64,000 nucleotides of DNA from Pseudomonas sp. ML2-2023-3 (GCF_037055275.1 NZ_CP146343.1:3692501-3756500); one strand, 5' to 3'; counted from the first letter of the stretch, positions 17,687 to 26,630 are shown. Translations and numbers: made by a program. The notes: a model not told the origin generated them from the sequence alone.

Positions 17687-18121
17687 ATGCGCCACCCTCA
17701 AACCCTGATTCGTCGTATTGGCATCGCTTCCTCAATCCTGCTGCTGAGCATCACCGCCGGTTGCTCTAAACCTGCCGACAAACCGGCCGATCTGAGTGCC
17801 GCCACCGCCAGCACACACAGCACGACGGGCTCGAAGCTGGGCGACCTGTCACCCTTTCACAGCATCGCCGCTGACGTCAGCGCACGGGTCGCCAACAATG
17901 ATCTGTCGGGGGCGAAAACCCGTATCAAGGACCTCGAAACCAGCTGGGACTCTGCCGAAGCGGGGATCAAACCCCGGGCTGCCAGCGACTGGCATGTGCT
18001 GGACAAGGCCATTGACCACGCACTGGATGCCCTGCGTGCCGACAGCCCGAGCACGACCGAGTGCAAGGCGGCCATGGACAACCTGCTCAAGGCATTTGAC
18101 TCGATGAAAGGCAATTCCTGA
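17687..18121 (+). CDS. Small predicted lipoprotein
   Basis: A 144-residue protein with a lipoprotein signal: hydrophobic segment [13 protein letters not shown] with the lipobox Cys at residue 26. The mature part begins with a Lys/Pro/Thr/Ser-rich tether and then an all-helical region ([62 protein letters not shown]). The A+W+D pattern of this helical region recurs in small periplasmic proteins encoded beside sensor kinases in pseudomonads, but I do not know a function. AAGGA precedes the ATG. Followed by a terminator at 18160-18199. May modulate the sensor encoded downstream; inference. Confidence 0.7.
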   Translation: MRHPQTLIRRIGIASSILLLSITAGCSKPADKPADLSAATASTHSTTGSKLGDLSPFHSIAADVSARVANNDLSGAKTRIKDLETSWDSAEAGIKPRAASDWHVLDKAIDHALDALRADSPSTTECKAAMDNLLKAFDSMKGNS

Positions 18122-18159
18122 AGCGTCGGGCGGACAAGCCACGGCACAGGTGCTTCAAT

Positions 18160-18199
18160 ACAGGCGCGATGGTGAAAACCGGAGCGCCTGTTTTATTTT
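18160..18199 (+). terminator. Rho-independent terminator after the lipoprotein gene
   Basis: ACAGGCGC at 18160-18167 pairs with GCGCCTGT at 18184-18191, followed by the T-rich run TTTTATTTT. It separates the COG4705-lipoprotein pair from the response-regulator gene starting 13 bases later, so the two-component genes either have their own promoter or depend on readthrough. Confidence 0.7.
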
Positions 18200-18211
18200 C
18201 CGGAGCGGCAC

Positions 18212-18877
18212 ATGCGCATATTGCTGGTCGAAGATGATCCCATGATTGGCGATGCGATCCAGGGCGCACTCACGGACGCCAGTTATGCAGCGGACTGGGT
18301 GAAAAACGGCCTCAAAGCCCTGAGCGCACTGGAAACCCAACGCTACGACATGGTGCTGCTTGATCTCGGCCTGCCCGGCAAGGATGGCTTTGAAGTCCTG
18401 GCCAGCATTCGTGCCCGCAACAACCCGGTGCCCTTGCTGATCCTCACCGCCCGGGACAGCCTCGACGACCGGCTGCGCGGCCTGGACGGCGGAGCCGACG
18501 ACTACCTGCTCAAACCCTTCGACATGGCTGAACTGTTGGCGCGCATGCGTGCGGTTCTGCGGCGCAAGGATGGCAGCGCCCTGCCCCTGCTCAGTAACGG
18601 TGTGGTGTCCCTGGATCCGGTCTCCAAACTGGCCACTACCGAGAGTCAAGACGGCGTCGCCCTTTCCAGCCGCGAATTCGCCCTGCTGCAAGCGTTGCTG
18701 ATGCGTCCGGGAGCGATTCTGTCGCGCAGTGAACTTGAAGATCGTCTGTATGGCTGGGGCAACGAAGTCGAAAGTAATGCCATTGAGTTCCTGATTCACT
18801 CCGTGCGCCGAAAATTGGGCAGCCACATCATCAAGAACGTCAGGGGAATGGGATGGATGGTTTCAAAAAACGCTTGA
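18212..18877 (+). CDS. OmpR/PhoB-family response regulator (QseB/PmrA-like)
   Basis: A 221-residue regulator. Receiver domain MRILLVEDDPMIGDAIQGAL with acidic pair E7/D8-D9, phospho-acceptor Asp51 in VLLDLGLPG, switch Thr in LILTARD and Lys in LLKPFDM. The C-terminal winged helix is complete (LSSREFALLQALLMRPGAILSRSELEDRLYGWGNEVESNAIEFLIHSVRRKLG...IKNVRGMGWMV). GGAG lies 8 bases before the ATG. The end overlaps the sensor kinase start by 25 bases, so the two are a cognate pair. The input signal is unknown. Confidence 0.92.
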   Translation: MRILLVEDDPMIGDAIQGALTDASYAADWVKNGLKALSALETQRYDMVLLDLGLPGKDGFEVLASIRARNNPVPLLILTARDSLDDRLRGLDGGADDYLLKPFDMAELLARMRAVLRRKDGSALPLLSNGVVSLDPVSKLATTESQDGVALSSREFALLQALLMRPGAILSRSELEDRLYGWGNEVESNAIEFLIHSVRRKLGSHIIKNVRGMGWMVSKNA

Positions 18878-20208
18878 GGGAGTCGGTTCAACTCAGGCTA
18901 TCGGCGGCACTGTCACTGACCATTGTGCTGGTGGCCGTGATCGCCAGCGTGTTTGCCTTTTTCTCGGCCCTGGACGAAGCCCACGAGTTGCAGGACGAAA
19001 ACCTGCATCAGATCGCCCTTCTGTTCGATCGCCAGCAAATGACTCTGCACTACCCTCAGGGCCTGGGCCCGGCGGGGGATGACGAAGAGTCCCGGGTAAT
19101 CATTCAATACCTGGTCGATGGTAAAAAAGCCCCGGGCAATACCGACGACGCTCTGCCGTTGCCATTGCCCACCACCCTGGCCGATGGCCTGTCCACGGTA
19201 GACGTGGGCGGCGAAGCCTTTCGCGTGCTGGTCAGGACCACCGCCAACGGCGAGCGCATTGCCGTCGCCCAGGAGGTCGATGCCCGCAACAAGGACGCCC
19301 GCGAAAGTGCCTGGCGCAGTGTGTTGCCCTTCCTGTTTTTGTTTCCTGTGCTGCTCCTGGTGGTCAGTGACCTGGTGCGCAAGCTGTTTCGGCCCATCGC
19401 GACCCTCGCCGCGCAAATCGACCAGCGTGCCGAGCAAGCATTGCATCCCATTGACGAGCAGCATCTACCCACTGAAATCCGCCCCTTTGTGGTGGCTATC
19501 AATCGCCTGCTCGCCCGCGTGGAGCAGTCCATGGACAGCCAGCGGCGCTTTGTCGCCGACGCCGCCCACGAACTGCGCTCGCCCATGACCGCTCTGTCAC
19601 TGCAGGCCGAACGACTGGCCGCGACCCAGATGCCGGAGCAGGCCCGCGAGCGCCTGGAACCCTTGTCCCGAGGGATTGAGCGCAGCCGGCAACTGATCGA
19701 CCAGTTGCTGAGCCTGGCCGCCGCACAATTTACCGCTGAACGCCCACGCACCCGGGTTTCAGTACATGACGTGTTTCGCCGGGTGCTGGAAGACTTGTTG
19801 CCCCTGGCGCAGCGCAAGCAACTCGATATCGGGGTGGAAGGCGACGAAGATGTGCAGCTCATGATCAATGACATGGACCTGTTTACCCTGGTCAAAAACC
19901 TCACGGACAACGCCATTCGCTACACCCCGCCAGGGGGCAGGGTCGATCTTGGCGTGGAGCTGATCCACGGCAGCGTACACCTGTATGTCAAGGACACCGG
20001 GCCGGGCATTGCCCTCGACGAACAGGCCCGCATCTTCGATCCGTTTTATCGCAGCCTGGGCTCCGGCGAAACGGGCTCGGGACTGGGGCTTTCGATCGTC
20101 AAGGCCATCGCCGGGCGTATCGGCGCCAGGGTTGAACTCACGTTTTCGGATAAGCTCAACAACAGCGGTTTATGGGTTACGGTCTGGCTGAAAACCGACA
20201 TGCACTGA
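18853..20208 (+). CDS. Two-component sensor histidine kinase
   Basis: A 451-residue membrane kinase. First helix about residues 14-38 (LSAALSLTIVLVAVIASVFAFF), periplasmic sensor of about 130 residues, second helix (VLPFLFLFPVLLLVVSDLV), HAMP-like linker, H-box FVADAAHELRSPMTALSLQ with the phosphorylated His, N-box LTDNAIRYTPPGG, G1 DTGPGIALDEQARIFDPFYR and G2 GSGLGLSIVKAIAG. The organisation is that of QseC/PmrB-type kinases. It would phosphorylate the regulator encoded just upstream. All catalytic boxes are intact. Confidence 0.93.
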   Translation: MDGFKKRLRESVQLRLSAALSLTIVLVAVIASVFAFFSALDEAHELQDENLHQIALLFDRQQMTLHYPQGLGPAGDDEESRVIIQYLVDGKKAPGNTDDALPLPLPTTLADGLSTVDVGGEAFRVLVRTTANGERIAVAQEVDARNKDARESAWRSVLPFLFLFPVLLLVVSDLVRKLFRPIATLAAQIDQRAEQALHPIDEQHLPTEIRPFVVAINRLLARVEQSMDSQRRFVADAAHELRSPMTALSLQAERLAATQMPEQARERLEPLSRGIERSRQLIDQLLSLAAAQFTAERPRTRVSVHDVFRRVLEDLLPLAQRKQLDIGVEGDEDVQLMINDMDLFTLVKNLTDNAIRYTPPGGRVDLGVELIHGSVHLYVKDTGPGIALDEQARIFDPFYRSLGSGETGSGLGLSIVKAIAGRIGARVELTFSDKLNNSGLWVTVWLKTDMH

Positions 20209-20244
20209 CACACAACCAGCGTTTCTGACCCTTCAGGTAAATTT

Positions 20245-20685
20245 ATGGGCACTTCGTTCTATTCAAGCTGGACATTCTGGGCGCTGCTGTCGGCCGTGTT
20301 TGCTGCCATGACGGCCATTTTCGGGAAGATCGGCATCACCGGGATCAACTCCGACTTCGCCACGTTGCTGCGGACCGTGGTGGTCTTGGTCAGCCTGGCG
20401 TTGATCCTGTATGCGACCGGCCAATATCAGTCCCTGGGCTCGATATCGGCCCGCAGCTATGTGTTTTTGGTGTTGTCGGGGCTTGCCACCGGCGCGTCGT
20501 GGATTTGCTACTACCGCGCCCTGCAACTGGGCCAGGCCTCATTGGTTGCCCCCGTGGACAAGCTCAGCGTGGTGATTGTTGCCGTGCTGGGGGTGACGCT
20601 GCTGGGTGAAAAGCTCGATATCCGCCAATGGGCAGGGATCAGCCTGATTACGGTGGGCGTGGTGCTGCTGGCGTGGCGCCGATAA
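20245..20685 (+). CDS. Single-domain EamA-family transporter
   Basis: A 146-residue protein with about five membrane helices forming one EamA unit: FWALLSAVFAAMTAIFGKIGITGINSDFATLLRTVVV at the start and VAPVDKLSVVIVAVLGVTLLGEKLDIRQWAGISLITVGVVLLAW at the end. The GE....Q..G......GV signature is typical of DMT permeases (COG2510). Single-unit EamA proteins must dimerise to form a transporter. The substrate is unknown. It lies between the sensor kinase and the racemase, 36 bases after the former. Confidence 0.85.
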   Translation: MGTSFYSSWTFWALLSAVFAAMTAIFGKIGITGINSDFATLLRTVVVLVSLALILYATGQYQSLGSISARSYVFLVLSGLATGASWICYYRALQLGQASLVAPVDKLSVVIVAVLGVTLLGEKLDIRQWAGISLITVGVVLLAWRR

Positions 20686-20809
20686 GCCTGACACGACACT
20701 TTCAGACAGATCCGCGGCCGAGGGAGTGACAATTCCTGCAGGCCGATTCTAGTATGGCCGCGCATCACTCCCCGCCCCATAAAAAAAACGTATGGAAACT
20801 CTGAAAATG

Positions 20810-22036
20810 CCCTTCACCCGTACCCTTCTTGCCCTCTCTTTGGGCATGGCTTTACTGCAAAACCCGGCCTTTGCTGCGCCGCCCCTGTCGATGGTCGACG
20901 GCGTTGCCCAGGTCAACACACAGGACAGCAATGCCTGGGTCGAGATCAACAAAGCCGCGTTCGAAAACAACATTCGCGTGCTGCAAACCACCCTCGCCGG
21001 CAAGTCGAAAATCTGCGCCGTGCTCAAGGCTGATGCCTACGGTCACGGGATCGGCCTGCTGATGCCATCGATCATCGCCATGGGTGTGCCGTGTGTGGGC
21101 GTCGCGAGCAATGAAGAAGCACGCGTCGTACGTGAAAGCGGCTTCAAGGGCCAGCTGATTCGCGTACGCACGGCGGCATTGAGCGAGCTGGAAGCGGCAT
21201 TGCCGTACAACATGGAAGAATTGGTGGGCAACCTCGATTTCGCCGTCAAGGCCAGTCTGATCGCCGAACAGCACGGTCGTCCGCTGGTGGTTCACCTGGG
21301 GCTGAACTCCAGTGGCATGAGCCGCAACGGCGTGGAAATGACCACGGCTGAAGGCCGTCGCGATGCGGTCGCCATCACCAAAGTACCGAACCTTGAAGTA
21401 CGGGCGATCATGACCCACTTCGCGGTCGAAGATGCCGATGACGTGCGCGCCGGTCTCAAGGCCTTCAACCAGCAGGCGCAATGGTTGATCGACACGGCCC
21501 AGCTTGATCGCAGCAAGATCACCCTGCACGCGGCCAACTCGTTCGCCACCCTTGAAGTGCCCGAGTCGCACCTGGACATGGTCCGCCCTGGCGGCGCGCT
21601 GTTCGGTGACACCGTGCCGTCCCACACCGACTACAAGCGCGTGATGCAGTTCAAATCCCACGTTGCCTCGGTCAACAGCTACCCCAAGGGCAACACCGTC
21701 GGTTACGACCGCACCTACACCCTGGGCCGCGACTCGAAACTGGCCAACATCACCGTGGGTTACTCTGACGGCTACCGTCGTGCCTTCACCAACAAAGGCA
21801 TCGTGCTGATCAACGGGCACCGTGTGCCAGTGGTGGGCAAGGTTTCGATGAACACCCTGATGGTCGACGTCACCGACGCGCCGGATGTGAAGAGTGGCGA
21901 TGAAGTGGTGCTGTTCGGGCATCAAGGCAAAACCGAAATCACCCAGGCAGAAGTTGAAGACATCAACGGTGCACTGCTGGCGGACCTGTACACGGTGTGG
22001 GGCAACTCCAACCCCAAGATCCTGACCGACAAGTAA
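20810..22036 (+). CDS. bsr: Periplasmic broad-specificity amino acid racemase (Bsr)
   Basis: A 408-residue PLP racemase of the alanine racemase fold, preceded by a signal peptide (RTLLALSLGMALLQNPAFAAPP). The PLP lysine lies in CAVLKADAYGHGIGL, and the second catalytic base Tyr in the C-terminal barrel region (NTVGYDRTYTLGRDSKLANITVGYSDGYRR). LNSSGMSRNGVEM and GKVSMNTLMVDVTD are characteristic. It closely resembles the broad-specificity racemases of P. putida and the arginine racemase of P. taetrolens, which interconvert Lys, Arg, Ala and other residues in the periplasm, distinct from the cytoplasmic cell-wall Alr/DadX. I prefer ATG 20810 (MPFTRT as in homologues) over ATG 20792. Confidence 0.92.
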   Translation, partial: PFTRTLLALSLGMALLQNPAFAAPPLSMVDGVAQVNTQDSNAWVEINKAAFENNIRVLQTTLAGKSKICAVLKADAYGHGIGLLMPSIIAMGVPCVGVASNEEARVVRESGFKGQLIRVRTAALSELEAALPYNMEELVGNLDFAVKASLIAEQHGRPLVVHLGLNSSGMSRNGVEMTTAEGRRDAVAITKVPNLEVRAIMTHFAVEDADDVRAGLKAFNQQAQWLIDTAQLDRSKITLHAANSFATLEVPESHLDMVRPGGALFGDTVPSHTDYKRVMQFKSHVASVNSYPKGNTVGYDRTYTLGRDSKLANITVGYSDGYRRAFTNKGIVLINGHRVPVVGKVSMNTLMVDVTDAPDVKSGDEVVLFGHQGKTEITQAEVEDINGALLADLYTVWGNSNPKILTDK

Positions 22037-22061
22037 GCCGCCAGTAATCGCCTGTAATCGC

Positions 22062-22140
22062 CTGTAGTCGCTGACGAGTAGAACGAGGCTGCGTCCAGTT
22101 TGGTGCGCCACTGCAACGAAGCAGTCGTAAAACCCGCCAC
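22062..22140 (+). repeat. Dispersed GTCGCTGACGAG repeat, single copy
   Basis: TGTAGTCGCTGACGAG, then AACGAGGCTGCGTCC, GTTTGGTGCGCCACTGC and a tail ending CGTAAAACCCG. The inner part GTTTGGTGCGCCACTGC is found in inverted orientation at 26464-26480, showing that these are copies of one element of about 75 bases. It is immediately preceded by three short tandem words CAGTAATCG/CTGTAATCG/CTGTAGTCG at 22041-22070. Confidence 0.75.
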
Positions 22141-22199
22141 CTGGATTCACGATCGCAAACCTCGTCACTCGACACACCCAGCAACATTCCCGAGCACAC

Positions 22200-22218
22200 G
22201 CTAATGAGAAGCGCTATC
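22200..22218 (+). promoter_or_regulatory. Probable Fur box upstream of the FecI-type sigma gene
   Basis: GCTAATGAGAAGCGCTATC matches 13 of 19 positions of the Fur consensus by hand alignment, with TAATGA and TATC ends preserved. It lies about 40 bases upstream of the sigma factor start. Iron-starvation control of FecI-type sigma genes by Fur is the rule in Pseudomonas. Confidence 0.55.
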
Positions 22219-22258
22219 ATTGCCATCCTTGTCAGTGTCTGCTCTGGAATTGCAATCG

Positions 22259-22771
22259 ATGCTCACGTCCCCTTCTTCCACACGCTGTGCCCTGGGTGAA
22301 CTCTACGTTCAGCACCACGGCTGGGTGGTGCAATTGCTGCGCCGCAAACTGGGCAATCAGGAGCAGGCGCTGGATCTGGCCCAGGACACCTTTTTGCGGA
22401 TGCTGCGCACTGACACGCCACCGGTGTTACGTGAGCCCCGTGCGTACCTGACCACCATTGCCAGCCGCCTGTGCGGCCAGTATTTTCGCCGCCAGGCACT
22501 GGAGCGGGCGTACATGGAGTCGTTGGCAGCCCTTGAGCCAGAGCATGTGCCCTCCCCTGAGTCACGCCTGCTGGTGCTCGAAGCCCTTGACGCTGTCGGC
22601 CAGGTCCTCGATGGCCTGGGCACCCGGGTGCGGGAAATCTTCTTGCTCTCGCAGCTGGACGGCCTGACCTACCCGCAAATTGCCACGCACATGGGCCTGA
22701 CAGTCAACGTCGTGCAAAAAGCCATGCTCAAGGCCTATCGTCACTGTTACAGCGCGGTCTACGTCGGGTGA
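22259..22771 (+). CDS. FecI-family extracytoplasmic sigma factor
   Basis: About 170 residues. Region 2: LYVQHHGWVVQLLRRKLGNQEQALDLAQDTFLRMLRTDTP...REPRAYLTTIASRLCGQYFRRQ; region 4: DGLGTRVREIFLLSQLDGLTYPQIATHMGLTVNVVQKAMLKAYRHCY. This is the iron-starvation sigma subfamily, which directs transcription of an adjacent TonB receptor gene when that receptor binds its siderophore. The frame opens at 22220, but ATG 22259 with GGAA 9 bases upstream fits the family better. Its TGA overlaps the GTG of the anti-sigma gene. Confidence 0.92.
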   Translation: MLTSPSSTRCALGELYVQHHGWVVQLLRRKLGNQEQALDLAQDTFLRMLRTDTPPVLREPRAYLTTIASRLCGQYFRRQALERAYMESLAALEPEHVPSPESRLLVLEALDAVGQVLDGLGTRVREIFLLSQLDGLTYPQIATHMGLTVNVVQKAMLKAYRHCYSAVYVG

Positions 22772-23739
22772 ACCGGTTTGAACCCTGCAATGCCCAGCGC
22801 CTGGACCATGATGTGGTCGAGCAGGCCTTGCAGTGGATGGTTATCGTGCAATCGGGCGTCAGCACCGAAGCCGAACGTCAGGCCTGCCAGCACTGGCGCA
22901 CGCAATCTGCGCAGCATGAGATGGCCTGGCAACGGTTGACCGGGCTGAACGCTGATTTTCGCGACAGTACCCGCATGCTCCCCGCCGCAGGAGCGCGTAC
23001 GTTGTTGCGCTCACGCCATGCCACATCGCGACGCACACTGCTCAAGGGGTTTGCCGGTCTAGGGGTGGCGCTGGCCACGGGCTTCAGCGTGCGTGAACGG
23101 ATACTGCTGCCGGAACTGTTCAGCGACTACCGCACCGCCACCGGTGAGCGCAGGCAATTCTCCCTGGCCCGGCAGGTCGAGCTGACGCTGGACACCCACA
23201 CCGCCCTCGATGCCCGAACCACGGGCACCGGTACCGACCTGACGCTGAACCTGGGCCGCGTACTGATCACTGGGGCCAACGTCTGCCTGAGCACGGTCCA
23301 TGGCCGGGTGCTGCCAGCGGCCCGCTCACGCCTGGTCATCAGCCAGAACCTGCCCGGGATCGACGGCACCCGGGTGCAGGTACTGACCGGCAGTGCTTCG
23401 ATCGAGCTGGCACGGGGTGACCGTTTCAACCTTGGCGCCGGTCAACAATTGACGTTCGACCGCCATGGCGCCGGACCTTGCAGCCAGGTGTCGGCCGGTG
23501 CCGATGCCTGGGTCAACGGCCTGTTGATCGCCGAGCGCATGCCACTGTCCCAGGTCATTGCCCAGCTCAACCGCTATCGACCTGGCGTGGTGCGCTGCGA
23601 CCCCGCGGTGGCCGCCTTGCAGGTGTCGGGGTCGTTCTCCATCGACCGTCCGGACGCCAGCCTCGACCTGCTCACCCACGTGCTGCCGATCCGTGTGCAG
23701 CGTGTTTTCGGCTACTGGGCCAACGTCGTCCCTGCCTGA
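22768..23739 (+). CDS. FecR-family transmembrane anti-sigma regulator
   Basis: A 323-residue protein starting at GTG 22768 and coupled to the sigma gene. The cytoplasmic N-terminus has the DUF4880 pattern ALQWMVIVQSGVSTEAERQACQHWRTQSAQHEMAWQRL, one hydrophobic segment follows an Arg-rich/TR stretch (RRTLLKGFAGLGVALATGFSV), and then the periplasmic FecR domain (YRTATGERRQFSLARQVELTLDTHTALDA...GRVLITG) and a C-terminal STN-contact region (ADAWVNGLLIAERMPLSQVIAQLNRYRPGVVRCDPAVAALQVSGSFSIDRPDASLDLL). It transmits ligand binding from the outer-membrane receptor to the sigma factor. Confidence 0.93.
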   Translation: MNRFEPCNAQRLDHDVVEQALQWMVIVQSGVSTEAERQACQHWRTQSAQHEMAWQRLTGLNADFRDSTRMLPAAGARTLLRSRHATSRRTLLKGFAGLGVALATGFSVRERILLPELFSDYRTATGERRQFSLARQVELTLDTHTALDARTTGTGTDLTLNLGRVLITGANVCLSTVHGRVLPAARSRLVISQNLPGIDGTRVQVLTGSASIELARGDRFNLGAGQQLTFDRHGAGPCSQVSAGADAWVNGLLIAERMPLSQVIAQLNRYRPGVVRCDPAVAALQVSGSFSIDRPDASLDLLTHVLPIRVQRVFGYWANVVPA

Positions 23740-23851
23740 AGATTTTTTATTTTCAGCACAGGCGGCAGTTTTTCCCATCTGGTGCATCAAGTTCAGGGAA
23801 GACGCTGATTAACAGCGCAATGCCTACCCTTCTCACACATGGACAGTTTTT

Positions 23852-26263
23852 ATGCACAGCCGACTTACCCCCCTTGCCGGTGCATTGCGCACCCTTGTAT
23901 TTGGTTTATCCATTGCCACGGCCAGCCACGGGGCATTCGCAGCACCGGGCAGCGAGCACGCCTACCGTATCGCACCGGGCAGTCTGGACTCGGTGCTGGG
24001 CAGCTTTGGCCAACAAGCCGGCGTGATGATCGCCGTTGATTCGACGCTGACCACCGGCATCCACAGCGACGGCCTGAGCGGCAGCTTTGACGTCGGTGAA
24101 GGCTTGCAGCGACTCCTTGAGCCTCTGGGCCTGCAAGCGGTCAGAGAAGGCGACGGTTACCGCGTTATTGCACGGGGGCCCCAGAACAACGGGCAACTGG
24201 AGTTGCAGGCTACCCAGGTCATGTCCAACCAGTTGGGCACCATCACCGAAGGCAGCGGCTCCTACACCCCCGGCACCATCGCAACGGCCACCCGCATGGT
24301 GCTGACGCCGCGGGAAACGCCGCAGTCGATCACGGTGATCACCCGTCAGCACATGGATGATTTTGGCCTCAACTCCATCGACGAAGTGATGCGCCACACC
24401 CCGGGCATCACGGTGTCGACCTTTGACAGCGAGCGCACCAACTACTATGCCCGCGGCTTCTCGGTGGAGAACTTCCAGTACGACGGCATTCCCACCCTGC
24501 GCAACTCGGCCTACTCCTCGGGGCAAACCCTGAGCGACATGGCCATCTATGACCGGGTGGAAATCCTCAAGGGTGCAACCGGCCTGCTGACTGGCGCAGG
24601 CGCGCCGGGTGCGACGATCAACCTGATCCGCAAGAAACCGACCCGCGACTTCAAGGCCAGCATCGAGGCAGGGGCTGGCAGCTGGGAGAACTACCGCACC
24701 CAAGTCGACGTCAGCGGCCCGCTCACCGACAGCGGCAACCTGCGTGGCCGGGCCGTGGCGGCCTATCAGGACAAGAACTCGTTCATGGAGCGTTACGAGC
24801 GCAAGACCGGCGTCTATTTCGGCACTCTGGAAGCCGATCTGAGCGATGACACCCTGCTGACCGTGGGCTTCGACTATCAGAACAACGACCCCCATGCTTC
24901 GGGCTGGTCAGGCAGTCGCCCGTTATTCGACCGCACTGGCGAACGCATCGACGTGAAGCGCTCGTACAACAACGGCGCCAACTGGAGCCGCTGGGAGCAG
25001 ACCACCCAGAGCGTGTTCGCCACCCTGGAGCACAGCTTCGCCAACGCCTGGGTCGGCAAGGCGCAGTTGACCCATCAGGTCAACAGCTACGATGCCCCGC
25101 TGGGTTCGGTCATGAGCGGGCCATTCCCTGCCACCGGACTGTCATCGATCTATGCCAACAAATTTACCGGCAACACCCGCACCGACGCCGCCGACGCCTA
25201 CTTCAGCGGCCCCTTCAGCCTGGCCGGCCGCGAACATGAACTGGTCATCGGAGCGTCGGCCTCCACCGCCCACTGGCAAGGCAAGGACTACGGCAACCCG
25301 ACCTTCCTCAGTGCCAACGTGATTGATTTCTGGAACTTCGATGGCAAGACCACGGAGCCGAACTGGGGCGCACCCACCCAATATAACGACACCACCACGC
25401 GACAAACCGCAGGCTACATCAGCGCCCGTTTCAACCTGACCGATGAGCTGAATCTGTTGCTCGGTACACGGGTCGCCAATTACTGGCTGACCGGCGATTA
25501 CGACATCACCGAAACTGGCCGGCTGGTGCCCTATGTGGGCGCCACTTACGACCTGAACGACCATTTCACGGCGTATGCCAGCTACACCGACATCTTCATG
25601 CCGCAGACCTACAACCGTGATCGCAAGAACAAGGTGCTCGAGCCGGATGAAGGCAAAAACTACGAAGTGGGGATCAAGGGTGAATTCTATGGTGGCAGGC
25701 TGAACACCAGCCTGGCCTATTTCGAGGTACATGAAAGCAACCGTGCCGAACCGGATGCCGAATACAACGCAGACCCGACCAACCCGTCGATTCTCTATGC
25801 GTCGATCGGCACCAAGGCCAAAGCCAAGGGTTTTGAAGCCGAAATATCCGGTGAACTTGCGCCTGGCTGGCAAGCGCAGGCCGGTTTTACGCACAAGGTC
25901 ATCCGTGACAGCGAAGACAAAAAAATCTCCACCTGGGAGCCCGAGGACCAGTTGAGCGTGTACACCACCTACAGGTTCAAGGGGCCGCTGGACCGCTTGA
26001 CCATCGGCGGCGGTGCGCGTTGGCAGAATCGCAGCTGGCAGAACATCTACAACCGCGCCAGGGACCAATACCAGGACTTTAGCCAGGATGCCTACTGGCT
26101 GGTTGATGCGATGGTCCGCTATCAAGTCAACGAGCACCTCTCCACCACACTCAACGTCAACAACCTGTTCGACAAGGAGTACTACACCAACATCGGCTTC
26201 TATAACACCGCGTATTACGGCGACCCGCGCAATGTGATGCTCAATACCCGCTGGGATTTCTAG
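23852..26263 (+). CDS. TonB-dependent siderophore receptor with signalling domain (FpvA/FoxA type)
   Basis: An 803-residue outer-membrane receptor. Signal peptide to about residue 33, then an STN signalling domain (YRIAPGSLDSVLGSFGQQAGVMIAVDSTLTTGIHSDGLSGSFDVGEGLQRLLEPLGLQA), plug domain (TPRETPQSITVITRQHMDDFGLNSIDEVMRHTPGITVSTFDSERTNYYARGFSVENFQYDG) and a 22-strand barrel ending in NVMLNTRWDF with terminal Phe. The STN domain makes it the partner of the FecI/FecR pair just upstream. The barrel end resembles ferripyoverdine receptors, but the ligand cannot be fixed from sequence alone. No siderophore synthesis genes are nearby, so it may take up siderophores made by others. Confidence 0.92.
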   Translation: MHSRLTPLAGALRTLVFGLSIATASHGAFAAPGSEHAYRIAPGSLDSVLGSFGQQAGVMIAVDSTLTTGIHSDGLSGSFDVGEGLQRLLEPLGLQAVREGDGYRVIARGPQNNGQLELQATQVMSNQLGTITEGSGSYTPGTIATATRMVLTPRETPQSITVITRQHMDDFGLNSIDEVMRHTPGITVSTFDSERTNYYARGFSVENFQYDGIPTLRNSAYSSGQTLSDMAIYDRVEILKGATGLLTGAGAPGATINLIRKKPTRDFKASIEAGAGSWENYRTQVDVSGPLTDSGNLRGRAVAAYQDKNSFMERYERKTGVYFGTLEADLSDDTLLTVGFDYQNNDPHASGWSGSRPLFDRTGERIDVKRSYNNGANWSRWEQTTQSVFATLEHSFANAWVGKAQLTHQVNSYDAPLGSVMSGPFPATGLSSIYANKFTGNTRTDAADAYFSGPFSLAGREHELVIGASASTAHWQGKDYGNPTFLSANVIDFWNFDGKTTEPNWGAPTQYNDTTTRQTAGYISARFNLTDELNLLLGTRVANYWLTGDYDITETGRLVPYVGATYDLNDHFTAYASYTDIFMPQTYNRDRKNKVLEPDEGKNYEVGIKGEFYGGRLNTSLAYFEVHESNRAEPDAEYNADPTNPSILYASIGTKAKAKGFEAEISGELAPGWQAQAGFTHKVIRDSEDKKISTWEPEDQLSVYTTYRFKGPLDRLTIGGGARWQNRSWQNIYNRARDQYQDFSQDAYWLVDAMVRYQVNEHLSTTLNVNNLFDKEYYTNIGFYNTAYYGDPRNVMLNTRWDF

Positions 26264-26351
26264 GGCGGAATGGGCACTGCTCGTCAGCGGCTTGTAAGTG
26301 GGCGTTAAAACGTTTCGGGCAAGGTGCTGTTATGGGGGGGCGCGGCTCAAT

Positions 26352-26513
26352 CTGTAGTCGCTGACGAGGAACGAAGGCTGCGTTCGGCGGCGAAGCCGTC
26401 GTAAACCCGGATGTTGCGGTGAATCAGGAAAAACCGGGGGGCAGTTTTTGCGGTCGCTGCGTCGCAGTGGCGCACCAAACCGGACGCAGCCTTCGTTCCT
26501 CGTCAGCCACTAC
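26352..26513. repeat. Inverted pair of GTCGCTGACGAG repeats
   Basis: The left arm at about 26352-26381 reads TGTAGTCGCTGACGAG then GAACGAAGGCTGCG; the right arm at about 26484-26513 is its inverse (CGCAGCCTTCGTTC then CTCGTCAGCCACTACA). The right arm continues inward with GCAGTGGCGCACCAAACCGG, matching the copy at 22062. Arms of about 30 bases separated by about 100 bases could form a cruciform or an mRNA hairpin. The gap 26264-26694 holds no gene; besides this pair it contains only AT-rich promoter DNA of the next receptor. Confidence 0.75.
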
Positions 26514-26611
26514 ACACCCCATGTAAATACAGAATCTGCCCTTAGCCGATCTGCGATCGAAAACGGTAAACCGCGCGGGCGCACAAATACGAATAATAAA
26601 GATTGATAAAT

Positions 26612-26630
26612 AGAATTGATTATCATTAAT
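26612..26630 (+). promoter_or_regulatory. Probable Fur box upstream of second TonB receptor
   Basis: The sequence around TTGATTATCATTAAT in a strongly AT-rich stretch contains the Fur core TGATTATCATTA, about 12 of 19 consensus matches in the best register I found. It sits about 70 bases before the receptor ATG. Confidence 0.55.
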
